Notes under the pieces: model-generated
The model's database searches: none
What the model saw: the letters and a program-made list of their open reading frames with translations, nothing else
Told to the model about the DNA's origin: nothing
Assembly (NCBI GenBank): GCA_050330995.1
Contig: JBHJHI010000062.1
Location: 1-27,079, forward strand
From: Thermohalobaculum sp050330995
Lineage (GTDB): Bacteria > Pseudomonadota > Alphaproteobacteria > Rhodobacterales > Rhodobacteraceae
Length of the DNA stretch: 27,079 nucleotides
Direction: 5' to 3'
Part shown: positions 1 through 6,221 of the stretch, piece by piece
How positions within the stretch are numbered: the stretch's first letter is position 1
How the letters are laid out: each line of letters begins with the position of its first letter
Translations under genes and position numbers: made by a program

Positions 1-93
1 CCCCCCCCTCCCCCCCGCGGGGGGGGCGGGGGGCGCGCCCCCTGTCCCGGCCGGCCTGGGGGGGGCCCCCCCCGCGGCCCGCGGCGGCTCGGA
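1..93. other. Extreme G/C homopolymer tract at window edge
   Basis: The first ~75 bases are almost only C and G. They include runs of eight C (1-8), seven C (10-16), eight G (19-26), and eight G followed by eight C (58-73), which form perfect palindromes. No coding or RNA signal is visible. The tract lies just downstream of the minus-strand small ORF, so it could fold as a transcription stop, but such runs are also typical of low-quality contig ends. The exact base count should not be trusted. Confidence 0.6.
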
Positions 94-249
94 TCAGACG
101 CGGCGCAGCACGCGGCGCAGGATCGAGGCCAGGCCGCCGCCGCGGCGGCCGTAGTGCGCCCGCGGCGGCGGACGGCGGTAGGCGCCGCCGTGGTGGCCGC
201 GCCGGCTCGACATGAAGATCTGCAGGGCCGTCGACAGAAGGCGTTTCAT
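94..249 (-). CDS. Small very basic hypothetical protein (51 aa)
   Basis: A 51-residue ORF starts MKRLLSTALQIFM and ends in two Arg-rich repeats (LRRVLRRV). The start at 249 is chosen because a good ribosome binding site (GGGAGG, about 7 nt upstream) precedes it; the longer open frame upstream has no such site. The N-terminus could form a short amphipathic or membrane-associated helix, the middle is rich in Gly, His and Arg, and the C-terminus is again helical and cationic. I do not recognise a family. It lies downstream of, and in the same direction as, the nicotinamidase gene, with a gap of about 165 bases. Its composition may partly reflect the high GC content, so coding status is moderately uncertain. 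Confidence 0.5.
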   Translation of the reverse strand: MKRLLSTALQIFMSSRRGHHGGAYRRPPPRAHYGRRGGGLASILRRVLRRV

Positions 250-350
250 CCCGCTACCTCCCTTTCCATCGGGTGGGGGGCGAACGTGCCGCCCGCTCCG
301 GGGTTGCCCTTTTCCTTGCGTAAGGCCGCGGGTCGGACGAAGCGCGCCTT

Positions 351-373
351 CGCGTCGCCTCGGGGGAGACGCG
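351..373 (-). terminator. Possible hairpin downstream of nicotinamidase gene
   Basis: CGCGTC (351-356) and GACGCG (368-373) form a 6-bp stem with an 11-base loop, about 40 bases past the stop codon of the minus-strand nicotinamidase gene. There is no T-run, so it is a weak candidate for a transcription stop or 3' mRNA stabiliser. Confidence 0.25.
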
Positions 374-413
374 CTCGCGATCCGTGTCGGACGGGACGCG
401 CCCGTGGCTCGCG

Positions 414-1028
414 TCAGACGAGGCGCGCGCCCGCCCGGTCGAGCGCCTCGCGGATCGCCGCCATCGAGCCCTCGGCGTCGATCCCGGCCGAGGCCCGTTC
501 GACGATCACCGCCTCGAAGCCGCAACGCCGCGCGTCGAGCCCCGACCAGCCGACGCAGAAGTCGGTGGCGAGCCCGCAGAGCACGACGCGGCGGGCGCCG
601 CGCTCGCGCAGGTAGCCCGCGAGGCCGGTCGCGGTCCGGCCGTCGTTCTCGAAGAAGGCCGAGTAGCTGTCGATCTCGCGGCGGAACCCCTTGCGGATCA
701 CGAGCTGCGCGCGGTCGGTCGCGAGGTCGGGGTGGAAGGCCGCGCCCCGCGAGCCGATCACGCAGTGGTCGGGCCAGACGGTCTGGGGGCCGTAGGGGAA
801 GTCGACCCGCCCGAACGGCGCCGTCTCGGGGTGCTGCGAGGCGAAGGAGGCGTGGCCCGCCGGGTGCCAGTCCTGGGTCAGCACGACGAGGCCGAAGCGC
901 TCCATCAGCGCGTTGACCGGCGCGACCACGCCGTCGGCCCCGGGCACTTCGAGCGCGCCGCCCGCGCAGAAGTCGTTCTGCACGTCGACGACGACGAGCG
1001 CGTCGGTGGGGCGGGGGTCGATGTCCAT
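414..1028 (-). CDS. pncA: Nicotinamidase (isochorismatase-like hydrolase)
   Basis: This 204-residue protein hydrolyses nicotinamide to nicotinate and ammonia in the cytosolic NAD salvage pathway. The full family pattern is visible: VVDVQNDFC with catalytic Asp15, TQDWHPAGH with metal ligands Asp53 and His55, WPDHC with His88, the catalytic Lys113 in VIRKGF, DSYSAFF at about 120-126, and the nucleophile Cys158 in GLATDFCVG. Length matches the usual ~200-215 residues. The start at 1028 gives MDIDPRPTDALVVVD; the open frame continues upstream as a shadow of the opposite strand. The gene is divergent from the GntR regulator gene, sharing a 177-base gap, and has no evident functional tie to the oxalate cluster. 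Pyrazinamidase side activity is known for the family. Confidence 0.93.
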   Translation of the reverse strand: MDIDPRPTDALVVVDVQNDFCAGGALEVPGADGVVAPVNALMERFGLVVLTQDWHPAGHASFASQHPETAPFGRVDFPYGPQTVWPDHCVIGSRGAAFHPDLATDRAQLVIRKGFRREIDSYSAFFENDGRTATGLAGYLRERGARRVVLCGLATDFCVGWSGLDARRCGFEAVIVERASAGIDAEGSMAAIREALDRAGARLV

Positions 1029-1110
1029 GACGCTCCTGCCGTCGCCGGAGGGCGAGAGATGCCGATGGACGCCACGATGTCTCCCGTCCCGCCGCGAGCG
1101 AGCGCTTTTC

Positions 1111-1137
1111 CGCACCGTGGAAGTCCGGCTCGGTGCG
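1111..1137. promoter_or_regulatory. Dyad in the pncA-gntR divergent region
   Basis: CGCACCG (1111-1117) and CGGTGCG (1131-1137) form a perfect 7-bp inverted repeat with 13 bases between the arms. It is centred in the 177-base divergent gap and so is placed where a regulator could act on both genes. It could instead be a hairpin in a 5' leader. Confidence 0.3.
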
Positions 1138-1180
1138 ATGGCTCTTGCGGCGGGGCGCCGCAGGCGTCTACGACTCGCGG

Positions 1181-1190
1181 TGGTATCCCA
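1181..1190. promoter_or_regulatory. Candidate GntR/FCD operator
   Basis: TGGTATCCCA matches the TGG-N4-CCA form common for FadR-type (FCD) GntR operators and lies 15 bases ahead of the regulator's own start codon. Binding here would autorepress the gntR-oxc-frc transcript. It is a single short site, so chance occurrence is possible. Confidence 0.3.
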
Positions 1191-1205
1191 GACGGACGGA
1201 GCGGC

Positions 1206-1976
1206 ATGGACCAGGCCGGACCAGAAGCGGAGGCGGACGGCGCGACGGGCGCGCTGTCGCGTCCCGTGGCCGGCGGCACGCTGGCCATGCCGGTCTACGA
1301 GGTGCTGAAGCGCGAGATTGTGGCGCTCGACGTCTACGACGCGGACGTGGGTCTCAGGATGGACGAGCGCGGTCTCGCCGAGCGCCTCGGCGTCAGCCGC
1401 ACGCCGCTGCGCGGCGCCCTCGCGCGGCTCGAGCAGGAGGGCTTCGTCGAGACCCGGCCGCGCCGCGGCGTGTTCGTGCGGCGCAAGTCGCTCGGCGAGG
1501 TGGTCGAGATGCTGGAGATGTGGGGCGCGCTCGAGAGCATGGGCGCGCGCCTCGCCTGCCAGCGCGCCGACGAGGCGGCGATCGCGGCCCTCGCGCGCCG
1601 CGCCGAGGCCGACGCCGCGGCCGGACGGGAGGGAGGGGCCGACCTCGGCGAGCACTCGGAGGCCAACATCGCCTTCCACCGCGCCGTGCTGGCCCTCTCG
1701 GGCAACGCGCGGATGATCGCGACCGGCGACGGGCTGATCGCCCATCTCGCCGTCGTGCGCCGGCGCGCCGCGCGCGATCCCGCGCGGCTCGAGCGCTCGG
1801 CCCGCGACCACGCCGGGATCGTCGCCGCCATCGAGGCGCGCGACGCCGATCTCGCCGCCCGCCGCGTGACCGCGCACAACGCGCGGCTTTCGGCCTACCT
1901 GCGCCGTCACTGGCGCCACCTGACCGGCGAGAACGCCGGCGACGCCACAACACCATCGGGAGGACCCGCCGCATGA
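1206..1976 (+). CDS. GntR-family (FadR/FCD subfamily) transcriptional regulator
   Basis: This 256-residue regulator has an N-terminal winged helix (about 25-95) with the typical LAERLGVSRTPLRGALARLE recognition segment and the wing RPRRGVFV. A C-terminal FCD ligand-binding domain (about 100-235) carries the expected polar and His residues for a metal/carboxylate pocket: Asn154 and His158 in ANIAFHRAVLALSGN, His202 in RDHAGIV, and His224. FCD regulators usually sense small organic acids, which fits the downstream genes. The start at 1206 was chosen because translation from there gives a normal N-terminus; the frame is open far upstream without family similarity. Its TGA overlaps the ATG of the next gene (ATGA, 1973-1976), so it is translationally coupled to the ThDP enzyme and is probably the local regulator. 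The effector (oxalate, glyoxylate or an acyl-CoA) is inferred only. Confidence 0.9.
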   Translation: MDQAGPEAEADGATGALSRPVAGGTLAMPVYEVLKREIVALDVYDADVGLRMDERGLAERLGVSRTPLRGALARLEQEGFVETRPRRGVFVRRKSLGEVVEMLEMWGALESMGARLACQRADEAAIAALARRAEADAAAGREGGADLGEHSEANIAFHRAVLALSGNARMIATGDGLIAHLAVVRRRAARDPARLERSARDHAGIVAAIEARDADLAARRVTAHNARLSAYLRRHWRHLTGENAGDATTPSGGPAA

Positions 1977-3706
1977 ACATCTCGCGCACGGCGCACGACA
2001 CGCTGGCCGCCAAGTCGACCGACGAGGGCATGATCTCCGGCGGCCGCCTCGTCGCCAAGGCGCTGCGCGCCGAGGGCGTCGACACGATCTTCACGCTCTG
2101 CGGCGGGCACATCATCGACATCTACGACGGCTGCCTCGACGAGGGCATCAAGATCGTCGACGTCCGCCACGAGCAGGTCGCCGCCCACGCCGCCGACGGC
2201 TACGCGCGCCAGACCGGGCGGCTCGGCTGCGTGGTGACCACCGCCGGGCCGGGCTGCACCAACGCGGTCACGGGCGTGGCCACGGCCATGCGCTCGGAGA
2301 GCCCGGTGCTCCACATCGGCGGGCAGTCCTCGCTGACCCAGCACAAGATGGGCTCGCTGCAGGACCTGCCCCACGTCGACATGATGGGGCCGATCACCAA
2401 GTTCGCCTCCGGCGTGTTCTCGACCGAGCGCGTCGCCGACATGGTCTCGATGGCCGCCCGCGAGTGCTTCACCGGCGCCTACGGGCCGGCCTACCTGGAG
2501 ATCCCGCGCGACATCCTCGACGCCGAGATCCCGGTCGAGAAGGCGCGCATCCCCGAGCCCGGCAAGTACCGCGCGAGCTACCGGATGATGGCCGACCCGA
2601 AGGACATCGAGAAGCTCGCCGACATCCTGGTGAACGCCGAGCGCCCGGCGGTGCTGATGGGCCAGCAGGTCTGGGCGTCGTGGAGCGCGCAGGAGGCGAT
2701 CGACTTCGTGCGGGCGATGGACATCCCCTGCTACATGAACGGCGCGGCGCGCGGGATGCTGCCCCCCGGCGACGAGCACCACTTCGACCGCACCCGCTCG
2801 CTCGCCTTCAAGGAGGCCGACGTCATCCTGATCGTCGGCACGCCGTTCGACTTCCGCATGGGCTACGGCAAGCGGATCTCGGACGAGGTCACGCTCGTGC
2901 AGATGGATCTCGACTACAAGACGGTCGGCAAGAACCGCGACATCGACCTCGGCCTGCCGGGCCATCCGGGCGCGAACCTCTCGGCGGTGGTGCAGGCGGC
3001 CTCCGGCCGCATCGACCAGGGCAAGAAGCAGAGCCGCAAGCAGTGGATGGAGAAGCTGCGCGAGGCCGAGGCCAAGGCGCTCGACAAGCTGATGCCCTGG
3101 TTCCAGTCGGACCGCTCGCCGATCCACCCCTACCGCCTGGCGTGGGAGATCAACGAGTTCCTGCGGGACGACACCATCTACATCGGCGACGGCGGCGACG
3201 TGGTCACCATCTCGGCGCAGGCGGTGCGCCCGCGCGCGCCGGGGCAGTGGATGGACCCGGGCGCGCTCGGCTCGCTCGGCGTCGGCACCGGCTTCGCGAT
3301 GGCGGCCAAGCTCGTGCATCCGAACAAGGAGGTGGTCTGCCTCTACGGCGACGGCGCCTTCGGCATGACCGCCTTCGACATGGAGACCGCGCAGCGCTTC
3401 GGCGCGCCGTATCTGGCCATCGTCGGCAACAACTCGGCGCAGAACCAGATCCGCTACGGCCAGATCGCCAAGTACGGCGCCGAGCGCGGGGACGTCGGCA
3501 ACAAGCTCGGCGACGTGCCCTTCTCGAAGTTCGGCGAGATGATCGGCGGCTACGGCGAGGAGGTGCGCGAGCCCGACCAGATCGGGCCGGCGCTGGAGCG
3601 CGCGCGCGAGGCGATCGCCAAGACCGGCAAGTGCGCCGTGGTCAACGTCTGGATCGACCCGAACGAGTACGCGCCGGGCACCAAGGCGCAGACGATGTAC
3701 AAGTGA
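1973..3706 (+). CDS. ThDP-dependent acyl-CoA lyase/decarboxylase, predicted to form formyl-CoA (oxalyl-CoA decarboxylase role)
   Basis: This 577-residue protein has the three-domain acetolactate synthase/2-hydroxyacyl-CoA lyase fold. The ThDP-activating Glu67 lies in VRHEQVAAHAADGYAR. The cofactor motif begins with YGDGAFG and ends in VGNN with the usual spacing. The start overlaps the regulator's stop and has GGGAGG 10 bases upstream. Placement directly before an authentic formyl-CoA:oxalate CoA-transferase gene suggests it decarboxylates oxalyl-CoA to formyl-CoA and CO2. However, the sequence lacks hallmarks of canonical Oxc (GVVGIP, SAPGFLNG, FGFSGME). Its TLCGGHI and TTAGPGCTNAVTGV segments resemble acetolactate synthase-like and ILVBL/HACL2-like proteins. 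It could therefore cleave a 2-hydroxyacyl-CoA into an aldehyde and formyl-CoA, or be a 2-oxoacid-using ligase. Family assignment is firm; substrate is inferred. Confidence 0.85.
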   Translation: MNISRTAHDTLAAKSTDEGMISGGRLVAKALRAEGVDTIFTLCGGHIIDIYDGCLDEGIKIVDVRHEQVAAHAADGYARQTGRLGCVVTTAGPGCTNAVTGVATAMRSESPVLHIGGQSSLTQHKMGSLQDLPHVDMMGPITKFASGVFSTERVADMVSMAARECFTGAYGPAYLEIPRDILDAEIPVEKARIPEPGKYRASYRMMADPKDIEKLADILVNAERPAVLMGQQVWASWSAQEAIDFVRAMDIPCYMNGAARGMLPPGDEHHFDRTRSLAFKEADVILIVGTPFDFRMGYGKRISDEVTLVQMDLDYKTVGKNRDIDLGLPGHPGANLSAVVQAASGRIDQGKKQSRKQWMEKLREAEAKALDKLMPWFQSDRSPIHPYRLAWEINEFLRDDTIYIGDGGDVVTISAQAVRPRAPGQWMDPGALGSLGVGTGFAMAAKLVHPNKEVVCLYGDGAFGMTAFDMETAQRFGAPYLAIVGNNSAQNQIRYGQIAKYGAERGDVGNKLGDVPFSKFGEMIGGYGEEVREPDQIGPALERAREAIAKTGKCAVVNVWIDPNEYAPGTKAQTMYK

Positions 3707-3709
3707 CGT

Positions 3710-3754
3710 CGCCCGCTTCCTCCGGCACCGCGCGGCGCCGGAGGGAAGCGGGCG
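3710..3754 (+). repeat. Strong intercistronic hairpin, ThDP enzyme/frc gap
   Basis: The left arm 3710-3726 and right arm 3737-3754 pair over 17 bases with a single bulged G and a 10-base loop, starting 4 bases after the stop codon. There is no T-run. The position fits an mRNA 3'-end stabiliser or partial terminator between the first enzyme and frc. Confidence 0.6.
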
Positions 3755-3756
3755 CG

Positions 3757-3781
3757 CGCGGTGCCGGTCGCCGGCACCGCG
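3757..3781 (+). repeat. Second tandem hairpin before frc
   Basis: CGCGGTGCCGG (3757-3767) and CCGGCACCGCG (3771-3781) form a perfect 11-bp stem with a TCG loop, two bases after the first hairpin. The pair of structures lies entirely in the gap between coding regions. Confidence 0.6.
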
Positions 3782-3842
3782 AGGCTCCATGCCGGCGCCC
3801 GAGGGGGCGCCAGACCCGAGACCGATAGGGGATCTACGACCG

Positions 3843-5114
3843 ATGAAAGCGCTCGACGGCGTCAAAATTCTCGACTTCACGCACGTACAGTCGGGGCCGA
3901 CCTGCACCCAGCTCCTCGCCTGGTTCGGCGCCGACGTCATCAAGGTCGAGCGTCCGGGGGTCGGCGATGCCACCCGCAAGCAGCTGATCGACGTCGAAGG
4001 CGCCGACAGCCTCTACTTCACCATGCTGAACCACAACAAGCGCTCGATCGAGCTGAACCCGAAGACCGACCGCGGCAAGGAGGTGCTGACCCGCCTCGTT
4101 CAGGAATGCGACGTGCTGGTCGAGAACTTCGCGCCGGGCGCGCTCGACCGCATGGGCTTCGGTTGGGACGACATCCAGAAGATCAACCCGCGGATGATCA
4201 TGGCCTCGGTGAAGGGCTTCGGCCCGGGGCGCTACGAGAACTGCAAGGTCTACGAGAACGTGGCGCAGTGCGCGGGCGGCTCGGCCTCGACCACCGGGTT
4301 CCTCGACGGCCCGCCCCTCGTGACCGGCGCGCAGATCGGCGATTCGGGTACGGGGCTCCACCTCGCGCTCGGCATCGTCGCCGCCCTCTACCAGCGCCAG
4401 AGCTCCGGGCGCGGCCAGCGTGTGCTCGCGCCGATGCAGGACGGCGTGCTGAACCTCTGCCGCGTCAAGCTGCGCGACCAGCAGCGCCTGGAGAAGGGCC
4501 CGCTCAAGGAGTACTCGCAGTTCGGCGAGGGCATCGAGTTCGGGGAGGCGACGCCGCGCGCCGGCAACGACAGTGGCGGCGGCCAGCCGGGGCGCATCCT
4601 CAAGTGCAAGGGCTGGGAGGACGATCCCAACGCCTACACCTACTTCATCATCCAGGCCGCGGTCTGGGAGAAGGTCTGCGACGTCATCGGCGAGCCCGAC
4701 TGGAAGACGGCCGAGGGCTACGCCACGCCCCCCGAGCGCAACGACAAGCTGACCAAGATCTTCGCGCGCATCGAGGAGTGGACCACGACCAAGACCAAGT
4801 TCGAGGTCATGGACATCTGCAACCCGCTCGGCATCCCGGTCGGCCCGATCCTGTCGATGAAGGAGCTGGCCGAGGACGAGGGCCTGCGCGCGACCGGCAC
4901 GATCGTCGAGGTGCCCCACCCCGAGCGCGGCGCCTACCTCTCGGTCGGCTGCCCGATCAAGATGTCCGACAGCCAGGTGGAGGTCGCGCGCTCGCCGCTG
5001 CTCGGCGAGCACACCGAGGAGATCCTGCGCGAGGTCTGCGGCTACTCGAACGACGAGATCCAGGCGATCGCCGGCACCGGCGCCGTGGGCGAGCTGCCGA
5101 AGGCGGCGGAGTGA
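3843..5114 (+). CDS. frc: Formyl-CoA:oxalate CoA-transferase (class III, YfdW/Frc type)
   Basis: This 423-residue class III CoA-transferase moves CoA from formyl-CoA to oxalate, giving oxalyl-CoA and formate. It aligns from end to end, from memory, with Oxalobacter Frc and E. coli YfdW: LDFTHVQSGP with Gln16, GDATRKQL (Gln in place of the Oxalobacter Trp48, as in YfdW), KVYENVAQCAGG, and catalytic Asp167 in GAQIGDSGTG, which carries the acyl-aspartyl intermediates. It also has the mobile glycine loop GGGQPG (about 245-250), ILKCKGWE and PLLGEHT. The start at 3843 (MKALDGVKILDF) matches the family; the in-frame ATG at 3789 would add an 18-residue Pro-rich stretch with no counterpart. The upstream neighbour supplies formyl-CoA and the downstream ones use formate or the formyl group. 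Functional assignment is strong, though related 2-carbon acids could be accepted. Confidence 0.93.
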   Translation: MKALDGVKILDFTHVQSGPTCTQLLAWFGADVIKVERPGVGDATRKQLIDVEGADSLYFTMLNHNKRSIELNPKTDRGKEVLTRLVQECDVLVENFAPGALDRMGFGWDDIQKINPRMIMASVKGFGPGRYENCKVYENVAQCAGGSASTTGFLDGPPLVTGAQIGDSGTGLHLALGIVAALYQRQSSGRGQRVLAPMQDGVLNLCRVKLRDQQRLEKGPLKEYSQFGEGIEFGEATPRAGNDSGGGQPGRILKCKGWEDDPNAYTYFIIQAAVWEKVCDVIGEPDWKTAEGYATPPERNDKLTKIFARIEEWTTTKTKFEVMDICNPLGIPVGPILSMKELAEDEGLRATGTIVEVPHPERGAYLSVGCPIKMSDSQVEVARSPLLGEHTEEILREVCGYSNDEIQAIAGTGAVGELPKAAE

Positions 5115-5120
5115 CGTGAG

Positions 5121-5180
5121 CCGACGCGCGCCCGCCGCGGCGCGCGCCCAACCATAACGAGACGGACCGCGACGCGTCGG
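5121..5180 (+). repeat. Nested inverted repeats in the frc/formyltransferase gap
   Basis: CCGACGCG (5121-5128) and CGCGTCGG (5173-5180) are perfect complements. They enclose a smaller GC-rich hairpin whose arms are GCGCGC at 5126-5131 and 5142-5147, so the outer and inner stems overlap by a few bases and are partly alternative. The structure ends 17 bases before the next start codon and just ahead of its ribosome binding site (AGGGAGG). Confidence 0.4.
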
Positions 5181-5197
5181 CGGCGCAGGGAGGACAC

Positions 5198-6118
5198 ATG
5201 CGCATCATCGTCAACGGGCAGCAGGCCTTCGGCAAGGCGGCGCTCGAGAAGATCCTGGAGGCCGGGCGCGACGAGGTGGTCGGTGTCTACACCGCCCCCG
5301 ACCGCGACGGCCGCCCCGTCGATCCCCTGAAGGAGGCCGCGCAGGAGCACGGGCTGCCCCTGTTCCAGCCGTCCAACTACAAGGATCAGGCGGTGCTCGA
5401 CGAGATGCGCGCGCTCGAACCCGACCTGATGGTCATGGCCTACATGATCGTGTTCGTGCCCGAGGAAGCGCGCGAGATCCCGACGCACGGCTCGATCTGC
5501 TTCCACCCCTCGCTCCTGCCGCGCCACCGCGGCCCGTCCTCGATCAACTGGCCGATCATCTGGGGCGAGACCAAGACCGGGCTCACCTGGTTCTACCCCA
5601 ACGACGGGCTCGACGAGGGCGACGTCCTGCTGAGCCACGAGGTCGAGATCGCGCCCGAGGACACGCTCGGCGACGTCTACTTCAAGAAGATCTTCCCGAT
5701 CGGGGTCGAATCGGTGCTGGAGGTGGTCGATCTGTTCCGCTCCGGCAACCCGCCGCGCACGCCGCAGGACGAGAGCCAGGCGACCTACGAGAGCTGGGCG
5801 CGCAAGCGAGACATGGGCGTCGACTGGTCGAAGAAGGCCGAGGACGTCTACAACCTGATCCGCGGCTGCAACCCCCAGCCCGGCGCCTGGACCACGATCG
5901 AGGGTCGGGAGGTCCAGCTCTACGACTGCCGCCTCGCGCCGTCGGAGGGCACGACGCCCGGCGAGGTGCGCGCGGTCTCGACCGACGGCATCCTGGTGCA
6001 GTGCGGCGAGGGCGGCGTGCTGCTGAAGCGCGTGCGCCCCGCGGGCGAGGGCAAGATCCCGGCGATGGACTGGTCGCAGGCCGCCCGCGTGTCGCAGGGC
6101 GTCGTTCTCGGCACCTGA
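5198..6118 (+). CDS. Stand-alone 10-formyl-THF formyltransferase/hydrolase (ALDH1L N-terminal-domain type)
   Basis: This 306-residue protein matches the hydrolase domain (about 310 residues) of eukaryotic 10-formyltetrahydrofolate dehydrogenase, without the carrier-protein and aldehyde dehydrogenase parts. The folate-binding catalytic core reads FHPSLLPRHRG (His103, equivalent to His106) and NDGLDEGD (Asp139, equivalent to Asp142). Residues about 205-306 form the C-terminal domain with IRGCNPQPGAW. Methionyl-tRNA formyltransferase shares the fold, but the N-terminus and the RKRDMGVDWSKKAEDV segment look more like the ALDH1L group. A clear GGGAGG lies 6 bases before the start. In ALDH1L the formyl group is passed from 10-formyl-THF to a 4'-phosphopantetheine thiol. 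Beside formyl-CoA enzymes this suggests exchange between CoA and THF, though simple hydrolysis to formate is possible. Confidence 0.8.
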   Translation: MRIIVNGQQAFGKAALEKILEAGRDEVVGVYTAPDRDGRPVDPLKEAAQEHGLPLFQPSNYKDQAVLDEMRALEPDLMVMAYMIVFVPEEAREIPTHGSICFHPSLLPRHRGPSSINWPIIWGETKTGLTWFYPNDGLDEGDVLLSHEVEIAPEDTLGDVYFKKIFPIGVESVLEVVDLFRSGNPPRTPQDESQATYESWARKRDMGVDWSKKAEDVYNLIRGCNPQPGAWTTIEGREVQLYDCRLAPSEGTTPGEVRAVSTDGILVQCGEGGVLLKRVRPAGEGKIPAMDWSQAARVSQGVVLGT

Positions 6119-6149
6119 GCCGGGCGCGCGACGGGTAACGCTGCCGCGC

Positions 6150-6181
6150 GGGCGGCGCCGACGGGACGACGGGCGCCGCCC
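6150..6181 (+). repeat. Hairpin between formyltransferase gene and fhs
   Basis: GGGCGGCGCC (6150-6159) and GGCGCCGCCC (6172-6181) form a perfect 10-bp stem with a 12-base loop in the 103-base gap. It is followed by the ribosome binding site of fhs (AAGGAG). No T-run is present. Confidence 0.5.
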
Positions 6182-6221
6182 CGGTGCGGCCCACGAACGA
6201 GAACAGGAAGGAGCGCGGTCC

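Noticed and set aside
1133..1972. Upstream in-frame extension of the ThDP enzyme
   Set aside because: The extension is Arg/Ala-rich and lies over the GntR gene in another frame; the start at 1973 has a ribosome site and overlaps the regulator's stop.
3789..3842. Earlier ATG for frc
   Set aside because: It would add 18 residues not found in Frc/YfdW and place the start next to the hairpins without a ribosome site.
1907..3979. 690-residue open frame on the minus strand opposite the ThDP enzyme
   Set aside because: Its product is a His/Arg/Val/Asp-rich shadow of the well-recognised plus-strand genes, typical of high-GC antisense frames; no family motif.
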